A stretch of DNA of 64,000 nt from Tetraselmis striata (taxonomy: Eukaryota > Chlorophyta > Chlorodendrophyceae > Chlorodendrales > Chlorodendraceae), in the NCBI GenBank assembly GCA_006384855.1, contig VCJN01000756.1, positions 38,115 through 102,114 of the forward strand. The letters are read 5' to 3'. Shown here one piece after another: positions 22,600 to 34,339 of the stretch (position 1 is the stretch's first letter; each line of letters begins with the position of its first letter). The translations under genes and the position numbers were made by a program. The notes below the pieces were generated by a model. The model made no database searches. It worked only from the letters and a program-made list of their open reading frames with translations, and had not been told where the DNA came from.

Positions 22600-24280
22600 T
22601 CAAGTTATCAGCAAATTTATAAGCACATCACAAGCATCGGGGCCAAAAGATCAGCACGAATCATAAAAACCAAAGCCTAGGAATAGAGTAATACGAGCCA
22701 CATGCAAGCCAGGAATCATCAGCATCATCAAGGACCAGCCACGAGCGACAATCATCCGCCTGAGCGACCGTAGAGAACATTAATACGCTTATTAGGATCA
22801 AGAGTGAGTCGGAAGGTTAGGCTCAAATTGTTGTGCCGGAGCGCAAGGAGCACTCATGGTGAGAGGCTCATTCCGTTCGTCGACATTAGGCATGGCAGCC
22901 CTATACACAGAGATAAGTCTTCCATGTCGCTTCTCAAAGAAGACATCAAAGATTCAAAGTCGGTATGTTATTGGAGCCCATATACACCCCTCCACATAAG
23001 TCCGGGTTTTGCATTTTCGATCGCAAAGCGCATGCATGGGCGAGGATAACGCCGGCTGCATGTGCATACATGCTAACTACAGTGGGAATAGTTCGGGCGA
23101 ACGCCTATTGTGCGCTTTATACCCACCCGCGCGACAACACGACCATTTGTGGGCGCACTCTCAAAAACGCGAAATCATTGCATGGTGCGTTGGCGCCAGA
23201 AAGTTGTGGGTTGCGCCAACCGTCCAAACCTATGGAAATAGCGGCACTCGTCGCACCAAACTCGGTGGATACGGCCCTTGGCATAAGTTGCACACACCGT
23301 GCGTGTAGGCCACTGAAAGCATGTCGCTATAGGCACGACGTGACACCCCAACGTCAAGTTGGCCACTGTGGGGAGCAGTTTTGGGGTGAAAATGCTGCAA
23401 TTTTCTGTGGCGAACGCACGTAGGAGAGGCGCTCGATGGCCCCCTTGGCGTAGGGCGATGCTCTACTATGGGGGCGCGTGGTGGAATGCCAGTTGCACCG
23501 TTTCGTGGGCGGGGTGGCGCGGTAGGGGCGTGGATTTTGATTAATATGAAATTCCTTGAAAAATGCTGTGGAAAATGGCATTTTGGCTGGTATATGTGTG
23601 TATCGCTAGGAGGTGGCACATGCCAAGTGTTGGTAGTCCGTGGTCATCCACATACATAACGCTCTCGCGCAACTGAGTATGGGGCTTGGACACGCACTTG
23701 GCGCAAAGCCACGCGCCCGATATGGGTGGGCACATGAGGCAGTGAGGGGCAACTTGGATGATCATCTTTGGGGATTTTTTCCGGAGACCCAAAAAATCGA
23801 TTTTGTGATTATGGAAGGTTGTTCCCGACGCAGAATTGAACGAGAAATGGCGTGATATTTTTAAAACGTTTTTCTGAGCAAACCCTGAGAAGTTATAGCG
23901 TTTTGAAGCCAAGGGGGTGTTGCCGCGCGTGGCCGACACTGATGCCATGCCAGTATCGCAACGCGACATGCACTGGCCGCCGCCCACACGGCTGCACCCC
24001 AACCAAATGCACCCGAGCCCCTCGCCAATGTATTTCCTCACGCGTTCATGGCCATCCCGCCGTTTGGTTGCCTATGCACGCGCGTCGGCGTGTGCGTGAT
24101 ACCGACCCCGGTTTTGGTGCAGTTGCAGGCGACGCCCATCCACGCACCAAGTGCAGCGTGATTCCCTAGTCAAAGGTCATTAAGCTTCGGTTTGAGCCAC
24201 TCGTCATGCAGGTTTTATAAAGCCCTCTGAGATTCCAGGGTTTCATCTCATATACCCTACGTTCAGGTACCCTAGACTTG
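22600..24280. other. Non-coding part of array unit 1
   Basis: Short overlapping frames on both strands, including a 166-codon minus frame at 23541-24041. All copies conserve them simply because the copies are near identical, and none resembles a protein family. The same holds for 29855-31535 and 37107-38787. Confidence 0.5.
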
Positions 24281-24497
24281 TGAAGTCTTGAGACTGCCGA
24301 AAAGGGACCCCAAACTTATGTGCAGGGGTGTATATATGTTGATGGCCAAAATCCTCGACTCGCTCACTGAATCCAACATTAGAAGCCGCAGCGAGTCAAG
24401 CACTCCGACAGGAATGAAAGCTATAGGTACCAAGGAGCTCCCTAGCCGTGAAGCCCGTGATGCCCATGAGAGAGTCCATCCACTGGCTCAATATTTC

Positions 24498-24546
24498 TGA
24501 TCATATCTTGGTGATCAATGTGTGAGTGATCAACGGGACATGATCA
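24498..24546. promoter_or_regulatory. Four evenly spaced TGATCA palindromes
   Basis: TGATCA at 24498, 24512, 24527 and 24541 (spacing 14, 15, 14). Same cluster at 31753-31801 and 39005-39053. The regular spacing suggests a binding-site or iteron array, although it overlaps the decayed frame. Confidence 0.4.
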
Positions 24547-24719
24547 GCACTTATACTAGCCATTACATAGGGGTGACGTTGATATTGCAACTACTGATGA
24601 CGACGATTTAATATGTTATACAGGAGAAGCGCCCCCCGCCAGCCCCATCCAGGTCGTCCCATCGGATCACATAGGACCTAATCAACCGCATCCGCCAATG
24701 CTACACAACCGACGCTAAT

Positions 24720-24756
24720 TATTATGGCAACCGCATTCGAAACGGCTGCCATAATA
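24720..24756. repeat. Inverted repeat, 14-base arms
   Basis: TATTATGGCAACCG and CGGCTGCCATAATA pair at 13 of 14 positions around a 9-base loop. Copies lie at 31975-32011 and 39227-39263. It falls inside the broken plus-strand frame. Confidence 0.7.
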
Positions 24757-24893
24757 AAACCACACCTACCTACCCACCCGACTACACTGCCTTCGACCGT
24801 GATGAATTTGCCCGCCTTGATTGTAGTATTGGCCCGGTCATTCTCGAGCGATGCATGCTTTCGGCATTTGACGCGATCTGTGTATTGAGCAAT

Positions 24894-26133
24894 TTAAAAC
24901 ACCTTGATGCTTGCGAAAAGGCTCAAGACGATCCGGAGATTTCCAAGCCATATTGCCAATGAAACCCCGAAAACTAGGACACCCAATATGATGACCGGCA
25001 GGAATTCTCGTTGCAAGCCGGCGAAGGAGCCTAACAAAACACACATCATAGATAGCCAAATCACGACTTGGGAACAAAGACCTACCTGCTTAATACTGAC
25101 AGGCTTTCGTTTAGAGATGATATTGACAACCTGACCATTAGGATCAAAGGTCACATCCGGCTTACACATGACAGAATGAGTAGCACAATCAAATCTGCAC
25201 ATGACACAGAACGCAACGGCATCGCCACTACGGGGCAAAACGGAACAGTTGATTTCGAAGCGTACGCCGCGCCGAAAGCAGCGAAGTCATACCAAATAGA
25301 GGTCATTCACGCCTTTCACTGCAGTGCCAATACTTTTCTTTAGTAGCTCACGAATCATAGGAAACATCGGGGACAGTTTGCATATGGTTGAACATGTTGA
25401 TCATCTGATAAGAAGCAATTGCTGCGGAAGCAATTTATACGGCTTCGTTAGGAATAAGCTCAAATGTCTCCGTGCTGCCAATGATTGCATATGGAAGCCA
25501 CAGTGTCATCAGAAGCCGGGAGTAGCGAGCGAGGGCTCAATCCTGCCTCGCACCACAAGAGGAGGCGTTTTAAGGCGTAGTCATCATAGCCGGAGCCAGA
25601 GCTTTCGACATGAGTGTTGCGAGCAGATTGTTGCATGTGAGTAAGCTATTCACGCTCGACTGTGTCAATCGGGTTGACATCGAACGAATCCCAAGAGGTA
25701 GATGATAAATCACTGTTGGGGCCAATCTTTAGAGAACCGGCAGCATTGGCAGTCGCCATAGACACATTATCGCTCACGAGGCGAGAGTAGGATGGAAGGG
25801 CTCTCCTCTTAGAAATCGAGCCATATGGCCACAAGATCCCAAGCTGGCGGCGGCATATGCGGTTTCAAGTTAGCACTGTCTACCGGTAGAAAGTAAATGC
25901 CACCAAAATAGAGATATTTCAAAACGGAGTAATCAGTAGTGTGCGAGTAGCACCCCGAGCTCTCATATGTCTGAGCACATCATCTATCATCATGAAAGAA
26001 AGATTGATCCAGCAACTATACTGGGACCAATCATGATGTCAGGAGTTAGCTCAGATGTACCAGGGCGCCAAATTGAGAAATAGCAATCTGATGCATAAGC
26101 AGTCATGGTGCTAGCTAACAGAATTGTCCGCAT
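24894..26133 (-). pseudogene. Broken membrane-protein-like gene of the unit, copy 1
   Basis: Minus-strand pieces in changing frames read as one protein. A start at 26133 has a signal-like MRTILLASTMTAYASDC. A Tyr/Cys-bearing piece follows (YFGGIYFLPVDSANLKPHMP). A Ser-rich linker is at 25834-25646. A Cys-containing segment then leads into a 114-codon frame (25238-24894) with two hydrophobic stretches (VVIWLSMMCVLLGSFAG and FLPVIILGVLVFGVSLAIWL). ATTAAGCAG/GTAGGT within it resembles a splice donor, so some breaks may be introns. It could be a captured cellular membrane protein or an element glycoprotein. No family is recognised. Confidence 0.35.
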
Positions 26134-27085
26134 AATGCGGAGCCCATCTGGCATCTAACATAACATAATATATGTTTCAGCTTCCAATCTCTAGTGTCCT
26201 TGCATTTACTTATTACATCGGCAGTGGTATTGTCTTCCCGCCTGGGCACCCAACACATAGTCGCTCTCCTCGTGGCTGTCGACGAGCTGGTGCGCTACGT
26301 TCCCGCTTCTTAAAAGGACTTCACCCTTACCTCGCGCGCTCCCGGAACCATGCCGATGCCATCGACAAGGCGTTTCGCTTTCATCTAGCCTTCTCGCGGA
26401 GGCTTAACAAGATAAAACGTGTGCACGGTGATCAGCGGGTGATGCTGGACGTATTGCGGGCTCAGAAAATCCAGCCCGCAGCATAGCACGGCCACCTGAT
26501 GCGCCATTACGAGCGTCGTGTCTTCGAGGCGACAGTCGCCAGCAGCGCGAAGCAAGGCTACCGCCACTGCTCTCGTGGCAGCGACGCTCGCAGGTCGCGG
26601 GCGTGGACGTGGACACAGTGGCGATCGAGAGCGTGGCCGCGAATGTAGGCACGATTGATTGCGTGGGGCACCTTCTGTCGGAGATGCTAACGCTACTTTG
26701 CGCGAGGTCACCTTTTGGTGACCGCCGCACATCGGACCTTGGCAGCTCAACGACGGGATGAGCGCCCAGTGTCCGGACCGGACCCCCCTACCCTAAAGAC
26801 TTCATTTAGACTTTCCTCGGTGCGGCGCTTCTTACACCCAGAGCTAAGTGCGGCTCAACCATCCGCACGCAATAAATGACGGTTCAACAACCCGTCTCCC
26901 TTACCATTTCATCCATGCGTCCATGGGTTGTTACACTACGGGTTACAACTGGTTCGTAACGGCCATCATTCGCGCGTGTTAGTTACGAGCGAGACATGCG
27001 CCGGCGCTACGAGCGCGACGGGCGCACGGGGCGGCCCGCCTATCTAAACATTGCGACGCAAACCCGTACTAGCGCCTAGACTGAC

Positions 27086-28402
27086 ATGTCCAGCAATCAC
27101 CAGCCAAACACCGGCAACCTAACCGCCGCGGCCGAGCACTTTGCCGGAATGGGCCGACCTCATGTTACCCCGTCGGTCAAACGTCGCACTTACGTGATTG
27201 ACGAGCCCGAGGCTCTCGCCCCATGGGCGGCTTCACTCAGGGCATGTCTTCAAGAAGCGTTTGGCTCCGACGAGTTGGGCGCACCCTCGACCTCTCTCCA
27301 GCTCCCTCACATGCCACACGCTCAAGTGCTACGCCAACAAGCTGTCTCGGTTCGCGGAATTCTGCCACGACTCCGAGAACTTTAGCCCGCTGGAGGTGAT
27401 TACAACCACCGTCGTTCGGTACGTCGCTTTGATATGTGAGCGGGGCCAGCAGATAAGTCGTTGCAGCCCTACCGATCAGCAATCAACACGTTATTCGAAT
27501 TGCACAACATCGACCCCATCGCTAAAGACAGCCTGAACCTCGCCGTCGCGCGTCGTGGCCTGCTACTCAGGCAACGCCGCATGGAGGCTGTCGCGTTGCG
27601 TGTTCCTTTGCCTGCGGATGTCGCTTACTCTTTCGTTGAGCGTGCCGAGTTAATTGTGTCTGCTCCTCCCCCCGAGAACCATTTCAACTTCCGGGCCCTC
27701 ATGGCCGCGGTTGTCAACTGTGCCCTGCCAAGTGAAGGACGTGCATGTCGAATCCTAGTTCAACATCACTCTGCATGTGTACCGTGAGAAGGGCCGTGCC
27801 GGTTGGCACGGCCCCGATGATCTACGTGTACTGCTCCTTACCGTGTCGGAGCACCCTCGTGTCGCCCGTCTCCTGCACCACTCATTCATCGACAACATCC
27901 AGTCCGCCCCCTTGGATCATGCTGCCTTGGCCGAGACTAATATCTAGGCGACCACCTAAGCGAGCAGTCCAAGTCGTGGACTGCCGCTACGTTGTCGGAG
28001 TGGCTCTCTAGGACAGTTAGTCTCGTTGGAGCTGCTCTGGACCTATCATGGCCTTCGCAAGTTATGGTGCAGCCTCAGCTGCTAATGTCATCGGAATCCC
28101 GCCGTCTCACATCCGCCAGCAAGCAAGGCGGATGGGCCACTAACTCCGGCTAACTGGACTACATCGACCCCAACGTCCCCCCCTCACCTAGCGCGTGGTT
28201 CTTCTTTGGCCACATCGCACCGTCCCCTTCGTCACTTCCAAGTTCAACAATTAAAACTCCGCAGCAGTGGTCTTCCGCCCGGTGCCCCCTTCGCGACCTG
28301 TCCCTACCCCTGCTTCGTCAATCTGCCGATGTTTTCGCTCTTCAGTGGCAAAACCACAGTCAACTTGAAATGATCTCAGCTAAGGGGTTCCTCCTTTCCT
28401 AA
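27086..28402 (+). pseudogene. Tyrosine recombinase, decayed, copy 1
   Basis: Starts with ATG at 27086. An N-terminal segment is followed by a SAM-like core-binding domain (LKCYANKLSRFAEFCHDSEN, then LQPYRSAINTLFELHNIDP) and a catalytic region: EKGRAGWHGPDDLRVLLL, HGLR (28047-28058), a GIPPSHIRQQARRMGH segment and YIDPNVP with the presumed nucleophile Tyr codon at 28160. Parts lie in all three frames with at least four frame changes and stops after DVHVES and AETNI. The C-terminus WQNHSQLEMISAKG runs to the unit end. Motif order is that of DIRS/Ngaro/Crypton recombinases. It cannot encode an active enzyme as it stands. Confidence 0.75.
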
Positions 28403-31400
28403 CCGCTTTCCTAACCGCTGGCATAGAGGCAACGGCCGCCGCGGCACGGGCTTGGATGTTCCTTACGGCACCCGACTCGAACACATGCTTACATCAGTGC
28501 TTTAACATATGCGCACTACAAACAGAACTAAAAGCAGCTATGAAAGGTTGCCAGCAACAGCAAGGACAGCAAACTCGAATACATGTCTAACCCATTTAGT
28601 AGAACAACGGAGTTGGGCGCGCCCTAACACGTGGACGCTGGGGACTGTGCGGTGGTTATATTTACTAACTAGGGCGAACGTAGCGCTAGCTGAGGGGGCG
28701 CATCTTCCTCTTTATAAGTGGAAGGCACTAGCCGCACGCAATGCCGCTTAACTAGTAAAGGCCGAGGAGCATTATTACCAATCGCTGATACCGTTACACC
28801 TGGGGTATATATATGCGCAAACGTTTCTGTTTGGCCCACGGGACTGGACTGGCAACAGTGAAACCCTTGCAGCGTCTCTACGACGGCCGTTTTGGCAGCG
28901 ATCCAGTTACAGAAAGCCCTGGGTAGGCGACTCTCATTCATGGTTTTCACCGCTGTGCCCGCCCTTAAAGGCGGCACTACCCGCACTGTGACACTGTATG
29001 TAGCCTCAGTGTGTACCGTTTTGGTCACAAGGGGTATCCGTTACATGAAATAAAAGATGCCGGAAACCGCTGCCACTAGCCACCACGCACTAGTCTCCAG
29101 TCCGGCAATATAATAACGCCACTCGGTACATCCCTTGTCCGCTCGGTCGAGCGGTAGTCTCGTACGCGAGTCCGGGTATCGCTCCTGGTCAATGTATTTT
29201 CGGCAATATCGTCCCGGCGTGTCCTGGGTTTACCCGGTTGATGCATTCACCATTTGGGGTTCGAATGAGGCAATGGTCTACGACGGGCTATGCCAGACCT
29301 ACGACTGCAGTTGGCGCAAGAGGTCGAGTGACTGGGCGGCTTCGGCCGATGTCCTGTGGCAAACTTTACTTTACCACTCGAAGCAAACGTACGGCAAATC
29401 TCGCACATTTCATCCATTCAGTCGTGCCAATCAAAGCAGTGCCAATCAAACCCCGTACCACAGCAAGCATCGTCAATTCACCGCAAAATCATCATCAAAG
29501 CGACAGTCACTGTCGAACCGCAAAATAAAATCCAGACCACCCGAGGGCGGGCGGGCGGGAAATGATAGACCGTGCCGGTATGCCACGAGAAAATGAATAA
29601 TGCTACCTCAGTAGCGGCCGCCTATAATGGCGGGCCGACAGCAATGAAAACCGGCATTTTTAGACATCGGTCTCCAGCCCTGTACTCCGCAAGCTGCGTA
29701 CAGTTACATCCACAGTATCTGAAAACGGTCAGTTTTTACCGCTGTGCCCGCCTTTCAAGGCGGCACTACTGTGACAAAGTAAAAAACTGTATGTTGCATT
29801 GTTGCCTCAGTGTGTACACTATACATGGAGTCAGCAAGATCGGCGGAGCCAGCGTCAAGTTATCAGCAAATTTATAAGCACATCACAAGCATCGGGGCCA
29901 AAAGATCAGCACGAATCATAAAAACCAAAGCCTAGGAATAGAGTAATACGAGCCACATGCAAGCCAGGAATCATCAGCATCATCAAGGACCAGCCACGAG
30001 CGACAATCATCCGCCTGAGCGACCGTAGAGAACATTAATACGCTTATTAGGATCAAGAGTGAGTCGGAAGGTTAGGCTCAAATTGTTGTGCCGGAGCGCA
30101 AGGAGCACTCATGGTGAGAGGCTCATTCCGTTCGTCGACATTAGGCATGGCAGCCCTATACACAGAGATAAGTCTTCCATGTCGCTTCTCAAAGAAGACA
30201 TCAAAGATTCAAAGTCGGTATGTTATTGGAGCCCATATACACCCCTCCACATAAGTCCGGGTTTTGCATTTTCGATCGCAAAGCGCATGCATGGGCGAGG
30301 ATAACGCCGGCTGCATGTGCATACATGCTAACTACAGTGGGAATAGTTCGGGCGAACGCCTATTGTGCGCTTTATACCCACCCGCGCGACAACACGACCA
30401 TTTGTGGGCGCACTCTCAAAAACGCGAAATCATTGCATGGTGCGTTGGCGCCAGAAAGTTGTGGGTTGCGCCAACCGTCCAAACCTATGGAAATAGCGGC
30501 ACTCGTCGCACCAAACTCGGTGGATACGGCCCTTGGCATAAGTTGCACACACCGTGCGTGTAGGCCACTGAAAGCATGTCGCTATAGGCACGACGTGACA
30601 CCCCAACGTCAAGTTGGCCACTGTGGGGAGCAGTTTTGGGGTGAAAATGCTGCAATTTTCTGTGGCGAACGCACGTAGGAGAGGCGCTCGATGGCCCCCT
30701 TGGCGTAGGGCGATGCTCTACTATGGGGGCGCGTGGTGGAATGCCAGTTGCACCGTTTCGTGGGCGGGGTGGCGCGGTAGGGGCGTGGATTTTGATTAAT
30801 ATGAAATTCCTTGAAAAATGCTGTGGAAAATGGCATTTTGGCTGGTATATGTGTGTATCGCTAGGAGGTGGCACATGCCAAGTGTTGGTAGTCCGTGGTC
30901 ATCCACATACATAACGCTCTCGCGCAACTGAGTATGGGGCTTGGACACGCACTTGGCGCAAAGCCACGCGCCCGATATGGGTGGGCACATGAGGCAGTGA
31001 GGGGCAACTTGGATGATCATCTTTGGGGATTTTTTCCGGAGACCCAAAAAATCGATTTTGTGATTATGGAAGAGTGTTCCCGACGCAGAATTGAACGAGA
31101 AATGGCGTGATATTTTTAAAACGTTTTTCTGAGCAAACCCTGAGAAGTTATAGCGTTTTGAAGCCAAGGGGGTGTTGCCGCGCGTGGCCGACACTGATGC
31201 CATGCCAGTATCGCAACGCGACATGCACTGGCCGCCGCCCACACGGCTGCACCCCAACCAAATGCACCCGAGCCCCTCGCCAATGTATTTCCTCACGCGT
31301 TCATGGCCATCCCGCCGTTTGGTTGCCTATGCACGCGCGTCGGCGTGTGCGTGATACCGACCCCGGTTTTGGTGCAGTTGCAGGCGACGCCCATCCACGC

Positions 31401-31542
31401 ACCAAGTGCAGCGTGATTCCCTAGTCAAAGGTCATTAAGCTTCGGTTTGAGCCACTCGTCATGCAGGTTTTATAAAGCCCTCTGAGATTCCAGGGTTTCA
31501 TCTCATATACCCTACGTTCAGGTACCCTAGACTTGTGAAGTC

Positions 31543-32217
31543 TTGAGACTGCCGAAAAGGGACCCCAAACTTATGTGCAGGGGTGTATATATGTTGATGG
31601 CCAAAATCCTCGACTCGCTCACTGAATCCAACATTAGAAGCCGCAGCGAGTCAAGCACTCCGACAGGAATGAAAGCTATAGGTACCAAGGAGCTCCCTAG
31701 CCGTGAAGCCCGTGATGCCCATGAGAGAGTCCATCCACTGGCTCAATATTTCTGATCATATCTTGGTGATCAATGTGTGAGTGATCAACGGGACATGATC
31801 AGCACTTATACTAGCCATTACATAGGGGTGACGTTGATATTGCAACTACTGATGACGACGATTTAATATGTTATACAGGAGAAGCGCCCCCCGCCAGCCC
31901 CATCCAGGTCGTCCCATCGGATCACATAGGACCTAATCAACCGCATCCGCCAATGCTACACAACCGACGCTAATTATTATGGCAACCGCATTCGAAACGG
32001 CTGCCATAATAAAACCACACCTACCTACCCACCCGACTGCACTGCCTTCGACCGTGATGAATTTGCCCGCCTTGATTGTAGTATTGGCCCGGTCATTCTC
32101 GAGCGATGCCTGCTTTCGGCATTTGACGCGATCTGTGTATTGAGCAATTTAAAACACCTTGATGCTTGCGAAAAGGCTCAAGACGATCCGGAGATTTCCA
32201 AGCCATATTGCCAATGA
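31543..32217 (+). pseudogene. Broken hydrophilic reading frame of the unit, copy 2
   Basis: Same three-frame remnant as in copy 1, with two visible substitutions (CTGCACTG near 32036, CCTGC near 32108). No family is recognised. Confidence 0.35.
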
Positions 32218-33388
32218 AACCCCGAAAACTAGGACACCCAATATGATGACCGGCAGGAATTCTCGTTGCAAGCCGGCGAAGGAGCCTAACAAAACACACA
32301 TCATAGATAGCCAAATCACGACTTGGGAACAAAGACCTACCTGCTTAATACTGACAGGCTTTCGTTTAGAGATGATATTGACAACCTGACCATTAGGATC
32401 AAAGGTCACATCCGGCTTACACATGACAGAATGAGTAGCACAATCAAATCTGCACATGACACAGAACGCAACGGCATCGCCACTACGGGGCAAAACGGAA
32501 CAGTTGATTTCGAAGCGTACGCCGCGCCGAAAGCAGCGAAGTCATACCAAATAGAGGTCATTCACGCCTTTCACTGCAGTGCCAATACTTTTCTTTAGTA
32601 GCTCACGAATCATAGGAAACATCGGGGACAGTTTGCATATGGTTGAACATGTTGATCATCTGATAAGAAGCAATTGCTGCGGAAGCAATTTATACGGCTT
32701 CGTTAGGAATAAGCTCAAATGTCTCCGTGCTGCCAATGATTGCATATGGAAGCCACAGTGTCATCAGAAGCCGGGAGTAGCGAGCGAGGGCTCAATCCTG
32801 CCTCGCACCACAAGAGGAGGCGTTTTCAGGCGTAGTCATCATAGCCGGAGCCAGAGCTTTCGACATGAGTGTTGCGAGCAGATTGTTGCATGTGAGTAAG
32901 CTATTCACGCTCGACTGTGTCAATCGGGTTGACATCGAACGAATCCCAAGAGGTAGATGATAAATCACTGTTGGGGCCAATCTTTAGAGAACCGGCAGCA
33001 TTGGCAGTCGCCATAGACACATTATCGCTCACGAGGCGAGAGTAGGATGGAAGGGCTCTCCTCTTAGAAATCGAGCCATATGGCCACAAGATCCCAAGCT
33101 GGCGGCGGCATATGCGGTTTCAAGTTAGCACTGTCTACCGGTAGAAAGTAAATGCCACCAAAATAGAGATATTTCAAAACGGAGTAATCAGTAGTGTGCG
33201 AGTAGCACCCCGAGCTCTCATATGTCTGAGCACATCATCTATCATCATGAAAGAAAGATTGATCCAGCAACTATACTGGGACCAATCATGATGTCAGGAG
33301 TTAGCTCAGATGTACCAGGGCGCCAAATTGAGAAATAGCAATCTGATGCATAAGCAGTCATGGTGCTAGCTAACAGAATTGTCCGCAT
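32149..33388 (-). pseudogene. Broken membrane-protein-like gene of the unit, copy 2
   Basis: Same broken pieces as in copy 1, including the two-hydrophobic-stretch frame at 32493-32149. A substitution near 32826 (TTTTCAGG for TTTTAAGG) opens a slightly longer serine-rich frame. Confidence 0.35.
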
Positions 33389-34339
33389 AATGCGGAGCCC
33401 ATCTGGCATCTAACATAACATAATATATGTTTCAGCTTCCAATCTCTAGTGTCCTTGCATTTACTTATTACATCGGCAGTGTATTGTCTTCCCGCCTGGG
33501 CACCCAACACATAGTCGCTCTCCTCGTGGCTGTCGACGAGCTGGTGCGCTACGTTCCCGCTTCTTAAAAGGACTTCACCCTTACCTCGCGCGCTCCCGGA
33601 ACCATGCCGATGCCATCGACAAGGCGTTTCGCTTTCATCTAGCCTTCTCGCGGAGGCTTAACAAGATAAAACGTGTGCACGGTGATCAGCGGGTGATGCT
33701 GGACGTATTGCGGGCTCAGAAAATCCAGCCCGCAGCATAGCACGGCCACCTGATGCGCCATTACGAGCGTCGTGTCTTCGAGGCGACAGTCGCCAGCAGC
33801 GCGAAGCAAGGCTACCGCCACTGCTCTCGTGGCAGCGACGCTCGCAGGTCGCGGGCGTGGACGTGGACACAGTGGCGATCGAGAGCGTGGCCGCGAATGT
33901 AGGCACGATTGATTGCGTGGGGCACCTTCTGTCGGAGATGCTAACGCTACTTTGCGCGAGGTCACCTTTTGGTGACCGCCGCACATCGGACCTTGGCAGC
34001 TCAACGACGGGATGAGCGCCCAGTGTCCGGACCGGACCCCCCTACCCTAAAGACTTCATTTAGACTTTCCTCGGTGCGGCGCTTCTTACACCCAGAGCTA
34101 AGTGCGGCTCAACCATCCGCACGCAATAAATGACGGTTCAACAACCCGTCTCCCTTACCATTTCATCCATGCGTCCATGGGTTGTTACACTACGGGTTAC
34201 AACTGGTTCGTAACGGCCATCATTCGCGCGTGTTAGTTACGAGCGAGACATGCGCCGGCGCTACGAGCGCGACGGGCGCACGGGGCGGCCCGCCTATCTA
34301 AACATTGCGACGCAAACCCGTACTAGCGCCTAGACTGAC

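Larger units (their letters stand above)
24288..24962 (+). pseudogene. Broken hydrophilic reading frame of the unit, copy 1
   Basis: Three protein-like pieces in different frames: a 70-codon piece to 24500, an acidic piece with ATTDDDDLICYTGEAPPASP (about 24578-24637), and a 94-codon piece ending at the TGA of 24960-24962 (FDRDEFARLDC, LKHLDACEKAQ). They read as one decayed protein, perhaps the Gag-like or accessory ORF of the element. No family is recognised. Confidence 0.35.
21163..28417 (+). mobile_element. Array unit 1, decayed tyrosine-recombinase element
   Basis: Unit of 7,255 bases. Order on the plus strand: a non-coding left part with two internal direct repeats and a cloverleaf-like structure; about 1.7 kb without a credible gene (22600-24280); a broken plus-strand frame (24288-24962); a broken minus-strand membrane-protein-like frame (24894-26133); a short broken frame (26172-26486); a decayed recombinase gene (27086-28402). 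The coding type points to a DIRS/Ngaro- or Crypton-like element. I found no recognisable reverse transcriptase or RNase H, so the class is open. Confidence 0.65.

Noticed and set aside
23541..24041. 166-codon minus frame present in all three units
   Set aside because: Conserved only because the units are near identical; composition and lack of motifs suggest a chance frame.
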